This document shows, piece after piece, positions 1 to 11,209 of a DNA stretch of 64,000 nucleotides. Within the stretch, counting starts at the first letter, position 1. Each line of letters starts with the position of its first letter. Source of the stretch: Morella rubra (lineage: Eukaryota > Streptophyta > Magnoliopsida > Fagales > Myricaceae); contig CM025851.1 of assembly GCA_003952965.2 (NCBI GenBank), positions 1,473,649-1,537,648 of the forward strand, in the 5' to 3' direction. The translations under genes and the position numbers were made by a program. Under the pieces are notes generated by a model that was given only the letters and a program-made list of their open reading frames with translations, did no database searches and was not told the DNA's origin.

Positions 1-2287
1 TAGCAAAACATAAACAACCAAACACCTTGAGTTGAGAGTATACTGGTTTTACAGCATATAACTTTTCAAAAGGTGTTTGATTATTTAGTAAAGGAGAGGG
101 GGACCGATTGATTAAAAAGGCAGCTGTCATTACGCAATCACCCCAATATTGTAAGGGTATGTTGGACTGAAAACGAAGAGCGCGAGCTACGTTTAAGAGG
201 TGTTGGTGTTTGCGTTCAGCTATCCCATTTTGTTGGGGGGTATAAGGACAACTAAGTTGATGAATGGTTCCTTTCGAAGCAAAAAAAGATGACATGTTGA
301 ACTCTAATCCATTATCAGATCTGAGTATTTTGATTTTGGATGAGAACTGAGTTTCAACCAAGGTAAAGAAAGACTCTATAAAAGACCGAGTATCAGATTT
401 TTAAAACATAAGAAATACCCAAGTGCATCGTGTAAAATCATCTACCACAGTCAAAAAATATCGATGACCAGATGTAGTAGGTGTGTTAAAAGGGCCCCAT
501 ATGTCACAGTGCACCATAGCAAAAGGTTGAGAAGTTTTAATAGAACTAATGGGAAATGGAGAACGATGCTGTTTAGCTAAGGGGCAGATTTCACATTGAA
601 GTTGTGATGATTCTTTGACAATAGGAATAACATTTTGTAACAGAGACATGCGAGATTGTGACATATGACCTAATCTAAGATGCCACAAGGAATTATTTGC
701 TGAAACTGACAAACAAGTGGAATCATCAGAATTGAAAACAGTAGTAGGCAGAAAAACAGATGAGATATCCAGCAGATATAACCCGTCCTTTTGGTTAGCC
801 ACTCCAATCGTCCTCCAAGCATGTAGGTCCTGAATGAGACACTTATTAGACAAAAAAATGAGACCAATATGAGAAGCTGCAGTGAGTTTACTGGTGGATA
901 TCAAATTGAAATTGAAAGATGGTACATAAAGGACATTGTGAAGGGTTAGATCGGGTGAAATGGAAACTGAACCAGTATAAGAAACTGGAACAGAATTGCC
1001 ATTCGGAAGATGTACGAATGTATTGACAGAATTTCGAAAACTGGAAAAGGAGGATAGAGAACAAACCATGTGGTCTGTCGCACCACTATCAAGAATCCAA
1101 ACTATGGAAGATTTGGAAGGAGTGGCAGAAAAATTTGGATGGACTATGTTAGAACAGAATTTACCTGCCATGTTGACAAAGCTTAAGGGCTGAGATTGAG
1201 GAGGAGTGATGGCAGAATCTGGTTTGAGTTGGTTTTGGAGAAGGCTGAGAAGCTGTTGAAATTGCTCTTGAGACACGGTAGTACTTGGACTATGAACAGA
1301 ATTTCCTGTGGTTGAAGAAGCCTGATGTGCAGAGTGCAATGGACCATTTCGAGAATCACCTTGAGGTTTCTTCTTATGAACCCAGCCAGGAGGATATCCA
1401 TGTAGCTGAAAACATTTGTCTCGAGTGTGACCTTTGCGATTACAGTAAGTACACAGAGGCCGTTCCTTCTGGTTATAGTTGCTAAAATTCTTCCTTTGAA
1501 CAGCAGCAGCAGTGACTTCATAGGAATGCTCAATGGCTGTCATAGCCATATTTTCATGATTAAGAGAGGTTCTGCTGAATGCTCTTTGCCGTTCCTCTTG
1601 GATAATCAATGAATAGATTTCATTGAGAGATGGAAAAGGTTTCATAAGCAACACATTTCCTCGAACAGGAAGATAACTATCGTTTAGCCCCATGAGAAAA
1701 GTCATAGTCAGACGTTTATCTTCTCGATCAGTGATGTTCTTCATGACTTTACATGTGCATTTATCACAAAAGCCACATGAACAGATCGGTAAAGGAGAGA
1801 ATTGATGCAATTCATTCCATAAGGATTCAAGTCTTGTGAAATATTCACTTACGGTAGATTGACCTTGAGTAATGTTGTTGATTGCCTGTTGGAGCTCAAA
1901 AATCCTTGGCTCATTACTCTGTTCATATCTCTCCTTCAGCAAATTCCACATCTTCTCAGCTGAATCTATATAGAGGATTACTTGTGCAATTTCAGGAGAA
2001 ACCGATGCACAGATCCATGACGACACCATGAGATTGCAACGATACCAATTGCCAAAATTAGAAGCAGTAGGAATCGGTCGTTTGATGCTTCCATCAAGAA
2101 AACCAAATTTATTCCGAGCTCCAATCGCCATAAGCATTGCTCGGCTCCAAGAGTAGTAATTCTTGCCGTTCAATGGTGGAGAGACAATCGGAGTATTGGA
2201 CGTGTCTCCTGAAGTAATTGTGAAAGCACTATCAACGACGGAATCAACATGCTCATTTATTGAGATCTCTGCTGCAGGAGTGGCCAT
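1..2287 (-). pseudogene. copia gag-pol polyprotein, interrupted by in-frame stop in integrase
   Basis: An open frame of 628 codons starts with ATG at 2287. The gag region (about residues 35-240) resembles the copia gag families. A CCHC zinc knuckle follows (C279, C282, H287, C292), then an Asp-Ser-Gly protease site at residues 400-402. The GAG-pre-integrase His/Cys segment lies near 535-590, and the start of the integrase core near 595. A TAA at 401-403 ends the frame. Translation resumes without a frame change from base 400 to base 1, through the second integrase Asp and the catalytic Glu regions and beyond. The break is therefore a single stop codon, not an indel. Polyprotein function is known from the family; inactivity of this copy is inferred from the stop. 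Confidence 0.9.
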
Positions 2288-2378
2288 TGAAGCTTATGAC
2301 GAAACTTCGAGTAGTTTTACGAAGAAAGCTTTAAGAGAAGAAACAGAGTGTATGTGTAGCAAGAAAAGAGCAAAAGTG

Positions 2379-2390
2379 GCTCTGATACCA
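2379..2390 (-). other. Primer binding site for initiator Met-tRNA
   Basis: The minus strand reads TGGTATCAGAGC immediately inside the LTR. This is the standard plant copia primer binding site complementary to the 3' end of initiator methionine tRNA. It fixes the orientation of the element and the inner LTR border. Confidence 0.9.
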
Positions 2391-2560
2391 TGTAGAATTC
2401 TATTAACAGAGTACAAGTTGAGAGAAATGAATATTGTGTATAGAATTCAATTAATTGTTGTAAGGTTACAAGAGGAGCCTTTTGCTTTTATATAGTAGCT
2501 CGTAGAGGCGAAGCTTAGTAACTAAATAACAGGCGTAACAACTTTACTTAACAGCTAACA
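2391..2560 (-). repeat. 5' LTR of the copia element
   Basis: The segment has the TG...CA ends expected of an LTR: on the minus strand it opens TGTTAGCTG and closes TTCTACA directly against the primer binding site. A TATATAAAAG box lies at 2485-2494 on the minus strand, suitable for U3/R transcription. At about 170 bp it is short but within the range of plant copia LTRs. The outer border at 2560 is inferred from the TG terminus only, since the partner LTR is outside the window. Confidence 0.75.
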
Positions 2561-2584
2561 ATCCAGAAAATAAAAATACAGTTA

Positions 2585-2961
2585 GCTCGAATAGCATTTG
2601 CCCTTGCAGAGGCTGTTTCGTTGGCGTGGGTTCGTGGGTGGCACTTTGTTGTTTTCGAGTGTGACTCTTTGGTTTTTTGCAAGGATGTTCTTGCTTCTGG
2701 ACCACTGGAGTGCTGGGTTATTGTGACGTTTATTACTCATATCTAGGCTGGGTTTGAAGCTTTTCGAGATTGGAGGGTGGCTTGGGTACCCTGATCTTGT
2801 AATCTTTTGGCCCACAATGTTGCTAAGTGGGCGGCTCGGTTGGGCAAAGTTGGTTTCTTTGGTTCTTCGGACTTACCGAGCACATCCGTGAGTGTGATAT
2901 GCACGTTTCGTTTTAGTTTCTTTTTAATTGGATGAGTTTATTCAGCAAAAAAAAAAAAAAG
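2585..2961 (+). mobile_element. LINE 3' remnant: RNase H-like (RVT_3) domain with A-tail
   Basis: A plus-strand frame from 2585 reads as the RNase H-like domain found at the end of plant LINE polyproteins and in related domesticated proteins. It shows an alanine-rich helix, an ECDS motif near 2664, and an Asn-x-x-Ala-His...Lys-Trp-Ala segment near 2808-2835. Two in-frame stops (after HI near 2745 and after WVP near 2790) show decay. About 110 bases after the frame there is a run of 14 A residues (about 2947-2960), consistent with a non-LTR retroelement 3' end. The 5' side is truncated and abuts the copia LTR about 25 bases away. Confidence 0.7.
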
Positions 2962-3118
2962 AGTAAAATCTGAGCCTAAATCACAGGCTTCAAAGAAAGA
3001 AACCGAAACCCTGAGTTGAGCTCATGAAACTCAAGTACCAGCTGTAGAGCACGCAGAGTATATCATCTCTACAACACACACAACGTGAGCAACCCACATG
3101 TCTCCCAAAGCTCATTAT

Positions 3119-4300
3119 TCAGAGGACAGTCATTTGCAGGTCACCGAGAAAACAGATGATCAAAGGCAAAAGCATTAACGTTAACCATATCATATTTCCT
3201 GCAAAAAGCCAACTCCCACCGATTCTGTCTGACCCAGAGAAGTCAATCTTGTACTTCTGGGTCATATTGGGATAGAGAATCCCCCATTGGCGCTCAGGCT
3301 GACTCACCCCCGGCCTCACTTCCTTATCAAACAGCTCGAATATGTAAGCCTCCGCCACCCCTTCCTTCCTCAGCGGCGTGCCGAGCCCCGATTTCAAATG
3401 CGCCACTAGGCCTTTCAGGTACATCTCGGCGTAGGCCGTGTTTGCGTCGACCTCAGATGCGTCGCCCGAGCTTGGCCACCCGGTCTCAGAAACGATCAAT
3501 GGAATGTTCTCATAGCCCATCACGGCGATCGCGCTGTTCACGGCATCCACCATCATTTCGAAGAGATTCCGGTAGCGAACGCCGGTAGTCAAGTCGTCAC
3601 GGAAGTTAAAAGGGAGTTCCTGAAACAGAGCGAAGGCAATGGGAATATCGGCGTTCGACCTGTACACATTGTAGGGGTAGATGTTGATCAAGAAGGACGA
3701 GTTGGTGTCCCGCAGGAACTGAAGAAATGGCTTGATCAGATTATCCGAAGCCGGCTCATGGAACAAGGCGGAAGAGGGAGGAAACGGCCTAGAAATGGCA
3801 TTGGTGAAGGAGAAAGAGGTGGAGACGGAGATTTTCCTGATACCGAGATCGAGGAGCGCCAGGTGTACGTTCCGGATTGCTCGGAGGAGATGAGAAGACG
3901 AGAAGCCGGGGGTGGAAGCGGACAGGAAGTCATTGCCGACGGAGATGGTGGTGATTCGGGCGCGTGGGTAGAAGGGGACGACGTGGAGGTTGAGCCAGCG
4001 GAGGGCATTGGAGCGGTTGGCAGCAATAGGTGGGACGAGTGGATTGGGGATGGTGAGGAGGAGAGTGGTGTTGGTGTAGGTGAAGGAGCGGGTGAGGGCC
4101 GGGTCCGGGTTGAGGAAGCGGACGGAAGCGAACCCGAGGGAGGGGATGGTCGTGGCTATGCGTTCCGGTTTTGGCTTCGAGGGGATGGGGGCGGGGGTGA
4201 AGTAGGTGACTCCGAGAGTGGGAAGGGAAGTGATTCCTGGGAGGAGATAGAGGAAATGCAGAGAGAGAGCGAGAGTAAGGAAGGACGGAAGAGGAGCCAT
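3119..4300 (-). CDS. GH17 glucan endo-1,3-beta-glucosidase-like protein, probably GPI-anchored
   Basis: A single exon encodes 393 residues. Residues 1-25 form a hydrophobic signal peptide. The body matches glycoside hydrolase family 17, which cleaves beta-1,3-glucan (callose) in the wall. The family nucleophile motif SETGWPS is present with Glu272. The other catalytic segment reads ISVGNDF, so the usual Glu of VGNE is Asp124. The N-terminal GVNYG-type motif is also altered (LGVTYF). The last ~25 residues are hydrophobic after a Gly/Ser-rich stretch, suggesting GPI anchoring at the plasma membrane or plasmodesmata. There is no X8/CBM43 domain. The start is the ATG directly before the signal peptide. 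The 5' half is much more GC-rich than its surroundings, which leaves long antisense frames. Activity is uncertain because of the Asp; it may be an inactive or altered GH17 member. Confidence 0.88.
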   Translation of the reverse strand: MAPLPSFLTLALSLHFLYLLPGITSLPTLGVTYFTPAPIPSKPKPERIATTIPSLGFASVRFLNPDPALTRSFTYTNTTLLLTIPNPLVPPIAANRSNALRWLNLHVVPFYPRARITTISVGNDFLSASTPGFSSSHLLRAIRNVHLALLDLGIRKISVSTSFSFTNAISRPFPPSSALFHEPASDNLIKPFLQFLRDTNSSFLINIYPYNVYRSNADIPIAFALFQELPFNFRDDLTTGVRYRNLFEMMVDAVNSAIAVMGYENIPLIVSETGWPSSGDASEVDANTAYAEMYLKGLVAHLKSGLGTPLRKEGVAEAYIFELFDKEVRPGVSQPERQWGILYPNMTQKYKIDFSGSDRIGGSWLFAGNMIWLTLMLLPLIICFLGDLQMTVL

Positions 4301-5289
4301 GGGGCCTAAGTGGGTCGCTTCCTGAGAGAGAGAGGGAGAATTCTGGAGGATTTAGGCGGGGTTTTGAAAATTGCGAGTTGCAGAGGGACATTGGTACAGT
4401 CAACATGGAAGTGGAGGAGGAGGTTAGGCCGTTAAGGTCGTTTTCCGAGTTAAGACCGTTACAAGCATCTTTGGGCGGGAGAGATGCGTACTGCGCACTA
4501 CCGACTTCGGGTGGCCAACCGCCTTGTCGAAGGCAGGCAGGGTGTAGTTGTAGCTGGGCTGGCCCAGGAAAAAAAACAACAAAAAGGTCTAGGCTAGGAT
4601 GGGCTCACATCACATATACAAGGTATCGGCCCAGTTAGGACATAGATCGCTGGTTCCGATGTAGCCCAATTAATCCGTGCTCTAAACCCCAAGAAACTCT
4701 GACGTCCGATTAGTCGAGTATCGATTTGGTGAAATCTTGCATTTTGAACTAATCGCAATTCCATGTTACACATGATCGCAAGTACGTGGAATACTATCAC
4801 CATACAAAAATGCTTAGCCTGAAATATTTCGACAGTATTTGAATATTTTGCTCAGCAATATAATTAAAATAATTAATAATGCCTATTATATGCTTTTCTA
4901 AAGCATTTCACCAAAGGACGATGGACTATGCCTGCATTATGCCAATACAGGAAATTACTGCAAGTAACATTAGCGCTAATAATTACGTGTACATGGATCC
5001 CAATATGAGCTATTCACATAAATATTCTGTGAACAACAGTACACTCAAACGAACTTGAGATTGCTTTCCATTTGATCATTGAGTAACCTGTATCACATGC
5101 TGCAGATTGAATTGATGTCAAGCAACAGAATACATATGAAATCATGGTATGACCCAACGGAAAGTCTAATAAGAAAAGCATCAGAGAGTTGAAAGGAAAA
5201 GGAAGACAATGAGCTTCTTGCTACATATCCCATCCCCCCCATCCCAAACTCTTTTACAAATACATCTGACAACTCACAGCATGGCAAGC
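4301..5289. other. Intergenic: GH17 promoter side and TTI2 3' side
   Basis: The region lies upstream of the GH17 gene and downstream of the TTI2 gene, both on the minus strand. A GA-rich leader (about 4320-4340) precedes the GH17 ATG. No coding frame with family resemblance, RNA gene or repeat was found. AT content rises after about 4800. Confidence 0.5.
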
Positions 5290-8200
5290 TCAATAAGCTA
5301 TCAATGCCCTTGGCCCACTGTGCTGCAATTGTTTTTCACACGAAGCAATAAAGGGCATAATCCTTACCGTTGTCACGTCTTTTCTGCTTAAAGATGACTC
5401 AAGATTCGTCAAGTTTGGATCATCCTTGTGCTTGCTCCATGCTGCTTCAAATTGTATACCTTTGCATCTTGTGATTACAGGAAGAACAGCAAAACAACAA
5501 GTCAAACATGGAACAACTAAAACTCCTTATCATGGAAATCATACAAAAACCCTTACTGCTGGAGTAAGATCAATATCTCAAGAATAAGTGTCCTAACTTC
5601 TTCACGAGCCCTCTTCAATGCCGCCTCTTTATACAACATAGAGAGTTCATCGACCAGCCTGACACCAAAAATGCAGAATCCAAACCATAACAGGGTGAAT
5701 TCTAAGAACACATAACTATCTTCATAGGAAATACATGCTTGGATCAAATCTCAGTTGAGAAAAAAGGGACACGGTAGGTCACTTGACATTTTAAATTTAC
5801 TACCTCATTCTAATTGTTACTCATTTTGCAATTTCTGATGTCATAGCATATCACAATATTCTTCAAATGCATATAGACAAAAGAATGAACAACATTCGAG
5901 AACACTTCTAAATGCTGCTTAACTCTATTTTCTATTGGATTAAAAACCTTTTTCCTAGCTAAGAAAAAAAAAACCATTTACCTAATAGTTTACCTTCCAA
6001 CATATGGTGTGTTCCTAATCCACGTTAACCTTAAAATAGTCTTCATCCTTTCCAGAACCTGCAGAAATCATATATCTGCTATTACTTCCAACAAACATCA
6101 GCTCCAGTAAATTATGCCAGGCTCTCCCCAGACTAATTTGTCCATAAGAAAAGCATAAAAAAGGGTAATTCAAAACTACATGTTCAATAAAGTAAGTCTG
6201 AAATGCCTGGATTTTTTTGGGTTGAGTTGATTAACAACTTACAAAAGGAAATGTGGCTGACAAAGATCTCTGAATGATTGTTCCTTGAAATATATGTACA
6301 TAATTAAAGAAATGGTAGCATCAATATAGAACACAAGATACAAAAGGCCAAATTACAACTACCAAATGACAAAACCGACCAATAGCTTTTGCTAGGTAGT
6401 TCACCACTATTTTATTATGAAGTTCGGTATTTCATTCTTGAACACTGAGCATGGAACGTGAACCTGAGAAGGTCTATTTCCATAATTTATGCAGTACGTA
6501 TAGTCATTGCAAATTCTACCAAGCCAAGGTGGTAAAATCTCATCTTTGGTTACCAGAAGGCTAGGATCCCAAACACATTCGGACGCTTACACATTAAGAT
6601 CAGAAACCCCCAGCTCCATAAAAAGAAAATAACAAAAATCCACAGTAAGAAAATTTATCAGTAAACTTGTGAAATCTAACGTCAAATGTATTGAAAATAT
6701 TCTCACCAGTAGAACAGTCTCGTCATCATCAGCATGCATCCACTTAAGGAAAAGGGGAAAAATGCGCCTAAAATGCACTAATAACACCAGACCAACACTG
6801 TTTAGAACAGGCTCAATATATTTGAGCCACGCAATCCGGCGCTCCTTGTTCCTTGGTTGCCGTTCCAAGTGACTTAACATCTCATTTAACATCCTTTCAA
6901 ACCTACACGATGAGTATAAGATAATGGGTAGCACCAATTCCCATAAGCATACAAGAACTGGGCAACAACAGCCATATGTAAAGTTAAGACTGTCTATAGT
7001 ATATATATATACCTATACCTGTGTGTGAATACACACGCACGCACGTATATGTATGTTTGTTTATTTATATGCATACATCATGAGCAATCATCAAGACAAA
7101 AATGTTTAATCGATGGCTGGCAGACAAGATCTCTGACTCTGCACCAAACAGCAGCATAGAACAACCTAATTGCAAACACCATGCAACTCTATAAACTCAA
7201 TTTATAATAATGGGTCTAATCTCTTAAATAGTAAGATCATATCAGCAAGAGAAAGACTATGAATACTGGTCTCTAATGCAGTGCATTGAAAAGGGGCGCC
7301 AAAAGACTACCCAACTATAGAATCTTCTGTAATTTTTTCTATTGAAAACTGAAGAGATCAATGGGCCGTAAGATCTAATAGGGCAAAAAGTTCAAATGGA
7401 ACCACTGTGGCTTGTCAATCTAGAAAGCAGTTACAATTTTGTTTAATATGCAGTAGGGGAAAAAAACAAGATCCTTGTCATTCTAATTAATCTCGGCTAG
7501 AATAGTGACACAAAAAGTCCCCTTTTGTAAAGCCATGAGTTTAGCTGCACAACAACTTTTCCTACAAAGACATCACCATCCACATTTAAAGAGATGAACC
7601 TTGACTGAGTTCTTTCGTTTCCAAAAGAACACCTACAAAAGCTCATTCAGCACAATAACCATTAAGAAGTAGAAGAATATAGACAATTAGTATACCACGG
7701 GTTACGAGGATTGCCCCTCTGAGTACAAAACACAAGAAGTGTTGACATCTCAACTACATGTTCCCATATCTCATCACTCGAAGCAATATTCTGGCAGCAT
7801 GCATCAAGAATCACATCCTCATAACCACCAAAATCTGCAGCATGGACATTTTTTGCAAGATGCGTAAAACTAATCATTCCCTGCACCTGAAAACGGGAGA
7901 GGAGAGTATTATCATCCCACTATGACACACAAATCTGCCCATATTTCGCAGTCCTTCAAACAAGTTATTTATTTATGACCTTATCAGCCTCCAAACTAAC
8001 ATGAAAAGAAGAATTTTAATTGTAAATGCTGTTGTCCACTGGGGTGCAAAGGTAGTAGTAAAGTTTAAAAAAATAACTTATCTGGCTCAAATATCACATA
8101 AATTTTCTTCTATTTGTAAGTTATATACACGCTCGATAAGCACGATCTTAGTCTCCTCTCCATTCTTACAGGGAAGAGGAAGTGTCATTTGAACAGAGCT

Positions 8201-9255
8201 CATAGGAGCTAAAAGAGAGAGAGCGAGAGAGAGAGAAAAAAAAAACAATATCCAATTTTTTAAATTGGGTAACCCTTTTGCCTAGATAATAGAAACCAAC
8301 ATGAGCACCTCTTCACTCGAAACAAGCGCTTGCTTCGCATTGAAAACATAGGATATTAGGATTGCAACCAAACTTGGACCTTCAAATAATTAAGTTGTAG
8401 TAGAACCTAAAACAGTTGCACTAATGAAATCGCACATACTTTCACATCTGATGACCAGTGATCAAGCGCAGTCAATGCACAAGGAATCACCCAAGCGCAT
8501 AATTTTCCCAAATACGGGTGTCCAACCTGCTAACGGGAAAAAAATAAATCCATAATTGTGTCACAGACCTGAGTAACATTCAAAAAAATGGCGAACGCCG
8601 CACCTGAGTTACAAACCATCTAAACTGATAAGCTGCCACAATGGCGAACCCCACCGGAGTCCTAGCCGACGCGGCCGATACCTCGTGGCCGTCGGCGGAC
8701 ATATCTATAGAACTCTCCTTAATTCTCTCCTTCAATAGTGGCAGCACCTCAGGCATCAATTCCATCACCAGTCTCTTCTCCTCGGGTACCGAACCACAAT
8801 CCACACGTAACTCACCCATCCTGTTAGCGCTTTTTTCGCCGAAAACGCCACAATAAGCTTGGGAGAGCTCGCGAAAGGCCAAGTTCGCTGAGACAAGTAG
8901 GTGTTGGGGGACCCATGAAATGAGTTCGTGGGTTGAGCATAGGGAGGAGGATATCAAGGCGCAAGCTAGGGTAAAATCTCTGATTGAAGTGTCTATTTGG
9001 GCCTCGGCGGCGCTAGGATTTGTCGGTGAAACTTTCGGGGGGAGAAGGTTTTCGATTAGGGCTTTGGTGGAGATGTTGGAGCCCTCTGGAGGAGTGTAGT
9101 GGATTTTGGAAAGAGACTCCGTTATTTGCTCCGATAACCTTCGAAAAAAAAAACATAATAGTGAAATTTCTACAGAAACAGAAATGTGAGAGAGATGGAA
9201 ACGAGAGGGCTTACTGGATGAGAAGTTCATGGAGGTTGGCAAACGAGTTCGACAT
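5290..9255 (-). CDS. TTI2: TELO2-interacting protein 2 (TTI2) homologue, ARM/HEAT-type
   Basis: Eight exons join in frame to 464 residues: 9215-9255, 8604-9138, 8440-8526, 7696-7886, 6707-6902, 5994-6058, 5557-5658 and 5290-5467, all with GT/AG introns. The central part (HPYLGK near residue 195, then a helix ending SSDVK and the VQGMISFTHLAKNV helix) follows the Tti2 family (Pfam PF10521), as does the all-helical repeat character. TTI2 joins TELO2 and TTI1 in the TTT complex, which with HSP90/R2TP stabilises PIKK kinases such as TOR, ATM and ATR. That role is family knowledge. The start is the first ATG before the LHELL helix. The C-terminus is less certain: a good donor inside the last exon (GTAAGG near 5370) could splice to an unseen exon instead of reading to the stop at 5290. 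A (GA)n tract lies in intron 3, near 8215-8240. Confidence 0.8.
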
Positions 9256-11209
9256 TTTTGTCTCAGTTCGGATCATCACTAACTCGTTAGGATCGAACTT
9301 AGAAGGACGACGGCGGACCAACATCTCTCCATTTCTTAGAAAGCTACTACACGACGACAGTCGTTTTACGAGCCGTTATAGATTGGGTACGACCGTTGAT
9401 AAACGATAATCGGTTCCTGTTCTTGAGGCAACGTATGTGACAATGGTGCACGCATTTTATGAAAGGTCGGCACAAATGGGTCGACATAAGTCGTGTCAAC
9501 AATGAGTTTATCTCGACACAAAAAACCAATAATATAAAAAGGTCACACTCCCCATATATTTTCCTTTTAATCATTCATATATTTTCCTTTTAGTCCATTG
9601 ACACACCAACCAGAGTATCTTTTCGTGCTTTCAGGTAATAAAACGTCATCATCATCCAGGTCAATCATAAGGCTCCGAGCGCGTGCCCTTCCATGTCTCA
9701 ATGCACTGTAAATGTAAAAAAACAACAATGAACAATCAATCTTCCTCCAATGTCACCGCCCAACCAGCCGCCCAGCCTGCAAAACTGATATAATAACATG
9801 CATGGAACCGATCTACATCGACGACCGTCGTGCACAGCTCTTTTATATCAAAGTTTTTAAACCGAGACCTGACATTACGACGGGGCTATATGTGCAGAAG
9901 CTTTTAAATCGAAGATGTCAGGACTCAGGAGCTTAAAATCTGCTACTGAAGAATCTCACACCTTGACAGCAAATCATAAACAGGTAAGATAGATAGAATA
10001 AATAAATCATATTTTATTTTATATGTTCGCATGTAAAAAAAAATAAAAAATATATATATATATATATATATATGGGTGACTTGATTGAGAGTAACAGAGA
10101 CGTGTCTTTCATGTGATGGGAAAATCTTAAATTTCATGATAGAATTGTTTCCTAACATGCATGGCGTAATTGTATACATACTAAATTTACACATTCACAG
10201 ACTGAGCGTAACAGTAACAGAGACATGAATTCTCAAAAGGAAATAATTCCTTTATTTTTCACAGCTGCCGAGTGGCCAGGGTGGTCTGACTGTCCCAGTA
10301 GACCCCCTCCCAAGAGGTAAAAACCAAAGTAAATCTTGCCTGCCCCCACAAAAGAAGAAAGAGGTCAGCGTGGGATATGCCCTCAACGAAAGTGTCCCTG
10401 GTGGAAAGCCGCGTAATCGACTCGTTGAACGAGACAAAGTGGAGCCAGCGCAGATATTTTTTCCCCTTTTTTTTAATGGTAAAATCTCCATCTCTCTCTT
10501 TCTCAATGGCGTACCACTTTTATCTATATTCTCCACTTCGCTTCATAAAACTCTCTGACCCTTCGCACTCCGTCCCCCATTATCTACCTCTTGGGCTCTA
10601 GATCGAGGGGAACCCGGTGAAGCTGTTAGATCCCCCATTTGTCTCTTTCTCGAGGTAAGCATCTTTGACCCTACGGATTCTGTTGCATTTAATCCCCTAA
10701 GGTACCAGATCTTGTCCAATCTCTTTCGTGCTTGTATAGATGCTTGCATTTGATCAATTTTCTTTGGATTTGCTCATAGATGCTAGATTTAACTATTACG
10801 CGTTTCCATGAACCTCTGATTGGTTTTCTCAGAAAGGCGAGGACAATTACAAGTTTGCGCCTATTCAAATAATGGGAGTGAACAATGTATTTTATCCTAG
10901 TTAAATATCTGTGTATCACGTAGTTTGTGTTGGATTTTTGTCTTGCATGCGAATAAACGAATCGAAGCTTATAAATTTTGGGTCATTTTCAGTTTTTCCT
11001 ACCTTTTCTCAGAAACCATACAAAATGAATTCTCTGATTTCCCGTATTGCAGTCTGTATGTGCGTGACTTTGTATCTTCGTGTAGGTTCTGGGACTATAA
11101 GAGGGTGTTGTTGAAAAGCCGAATCTGAGAAGAAAGTTATTTCCAAGCCGATCCATCCCTTGGAATTGGCGGTAATATTATCACTTAAAGCGGAGTCAGA
11201 TCCGGAGCA
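9256..11209. other. Divergent spacer between TTI2 and WLIM2, with WLIM2 5' leader and leader intron
   Basis: TTI2 (minus) and WLIM2 (plus) are transcribed away from this spacer. A dinucleotide (TA)n run lies at about 10050-10073. The WLIM2 transcript probably starts near 10540-10600. A leader intron is suggested by a donor CGAG|GTAAGC at 10655 and an acceptor TGTAG ending at 11085. Leader introns are common in plant LIM genes and often raise expression; here this is inferred from consensus only. No other gene was recognised between 9300 and 10500. Confidence 0.5.

Larger units (their letters stand above)
1..2560 (-). mobile_element. Ty1/copia LTR retrotransposon, 5' part, cut by window edge
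   Basis: On the minus strand the element reads, from high to low coordinates: LTR (2391-2560), primer binding site (2379-2390), then a gag-pol frame from 2287 that continues to base 1. Domain order is gag, CCHC knuckle, aspartic protease, GAG-pre-integrase, integrase, which is the copia (not gypsy) order because integrase comes before reverse transcriptase. Reverse transcriptase, RNase H and the second LTR lie outside the window, so target-site duplication and LTR divergence cannot be checked. An in-frame stop in integrase makes this copy non-autonomous as read. Confidence 0.93.

Noticed and set aside
3758-4406. Long antisense and out-of-frame ORFs over the GH17 gene (for example 3758-4309 plus, 183 codons)
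   Set aside because: They lie opposite the GC-rich 5' half of a clear GH17 coding sequence. Their composition (Gly/Glu or Pro/Ser runs) is what GC-rich codons give in shadow frames.
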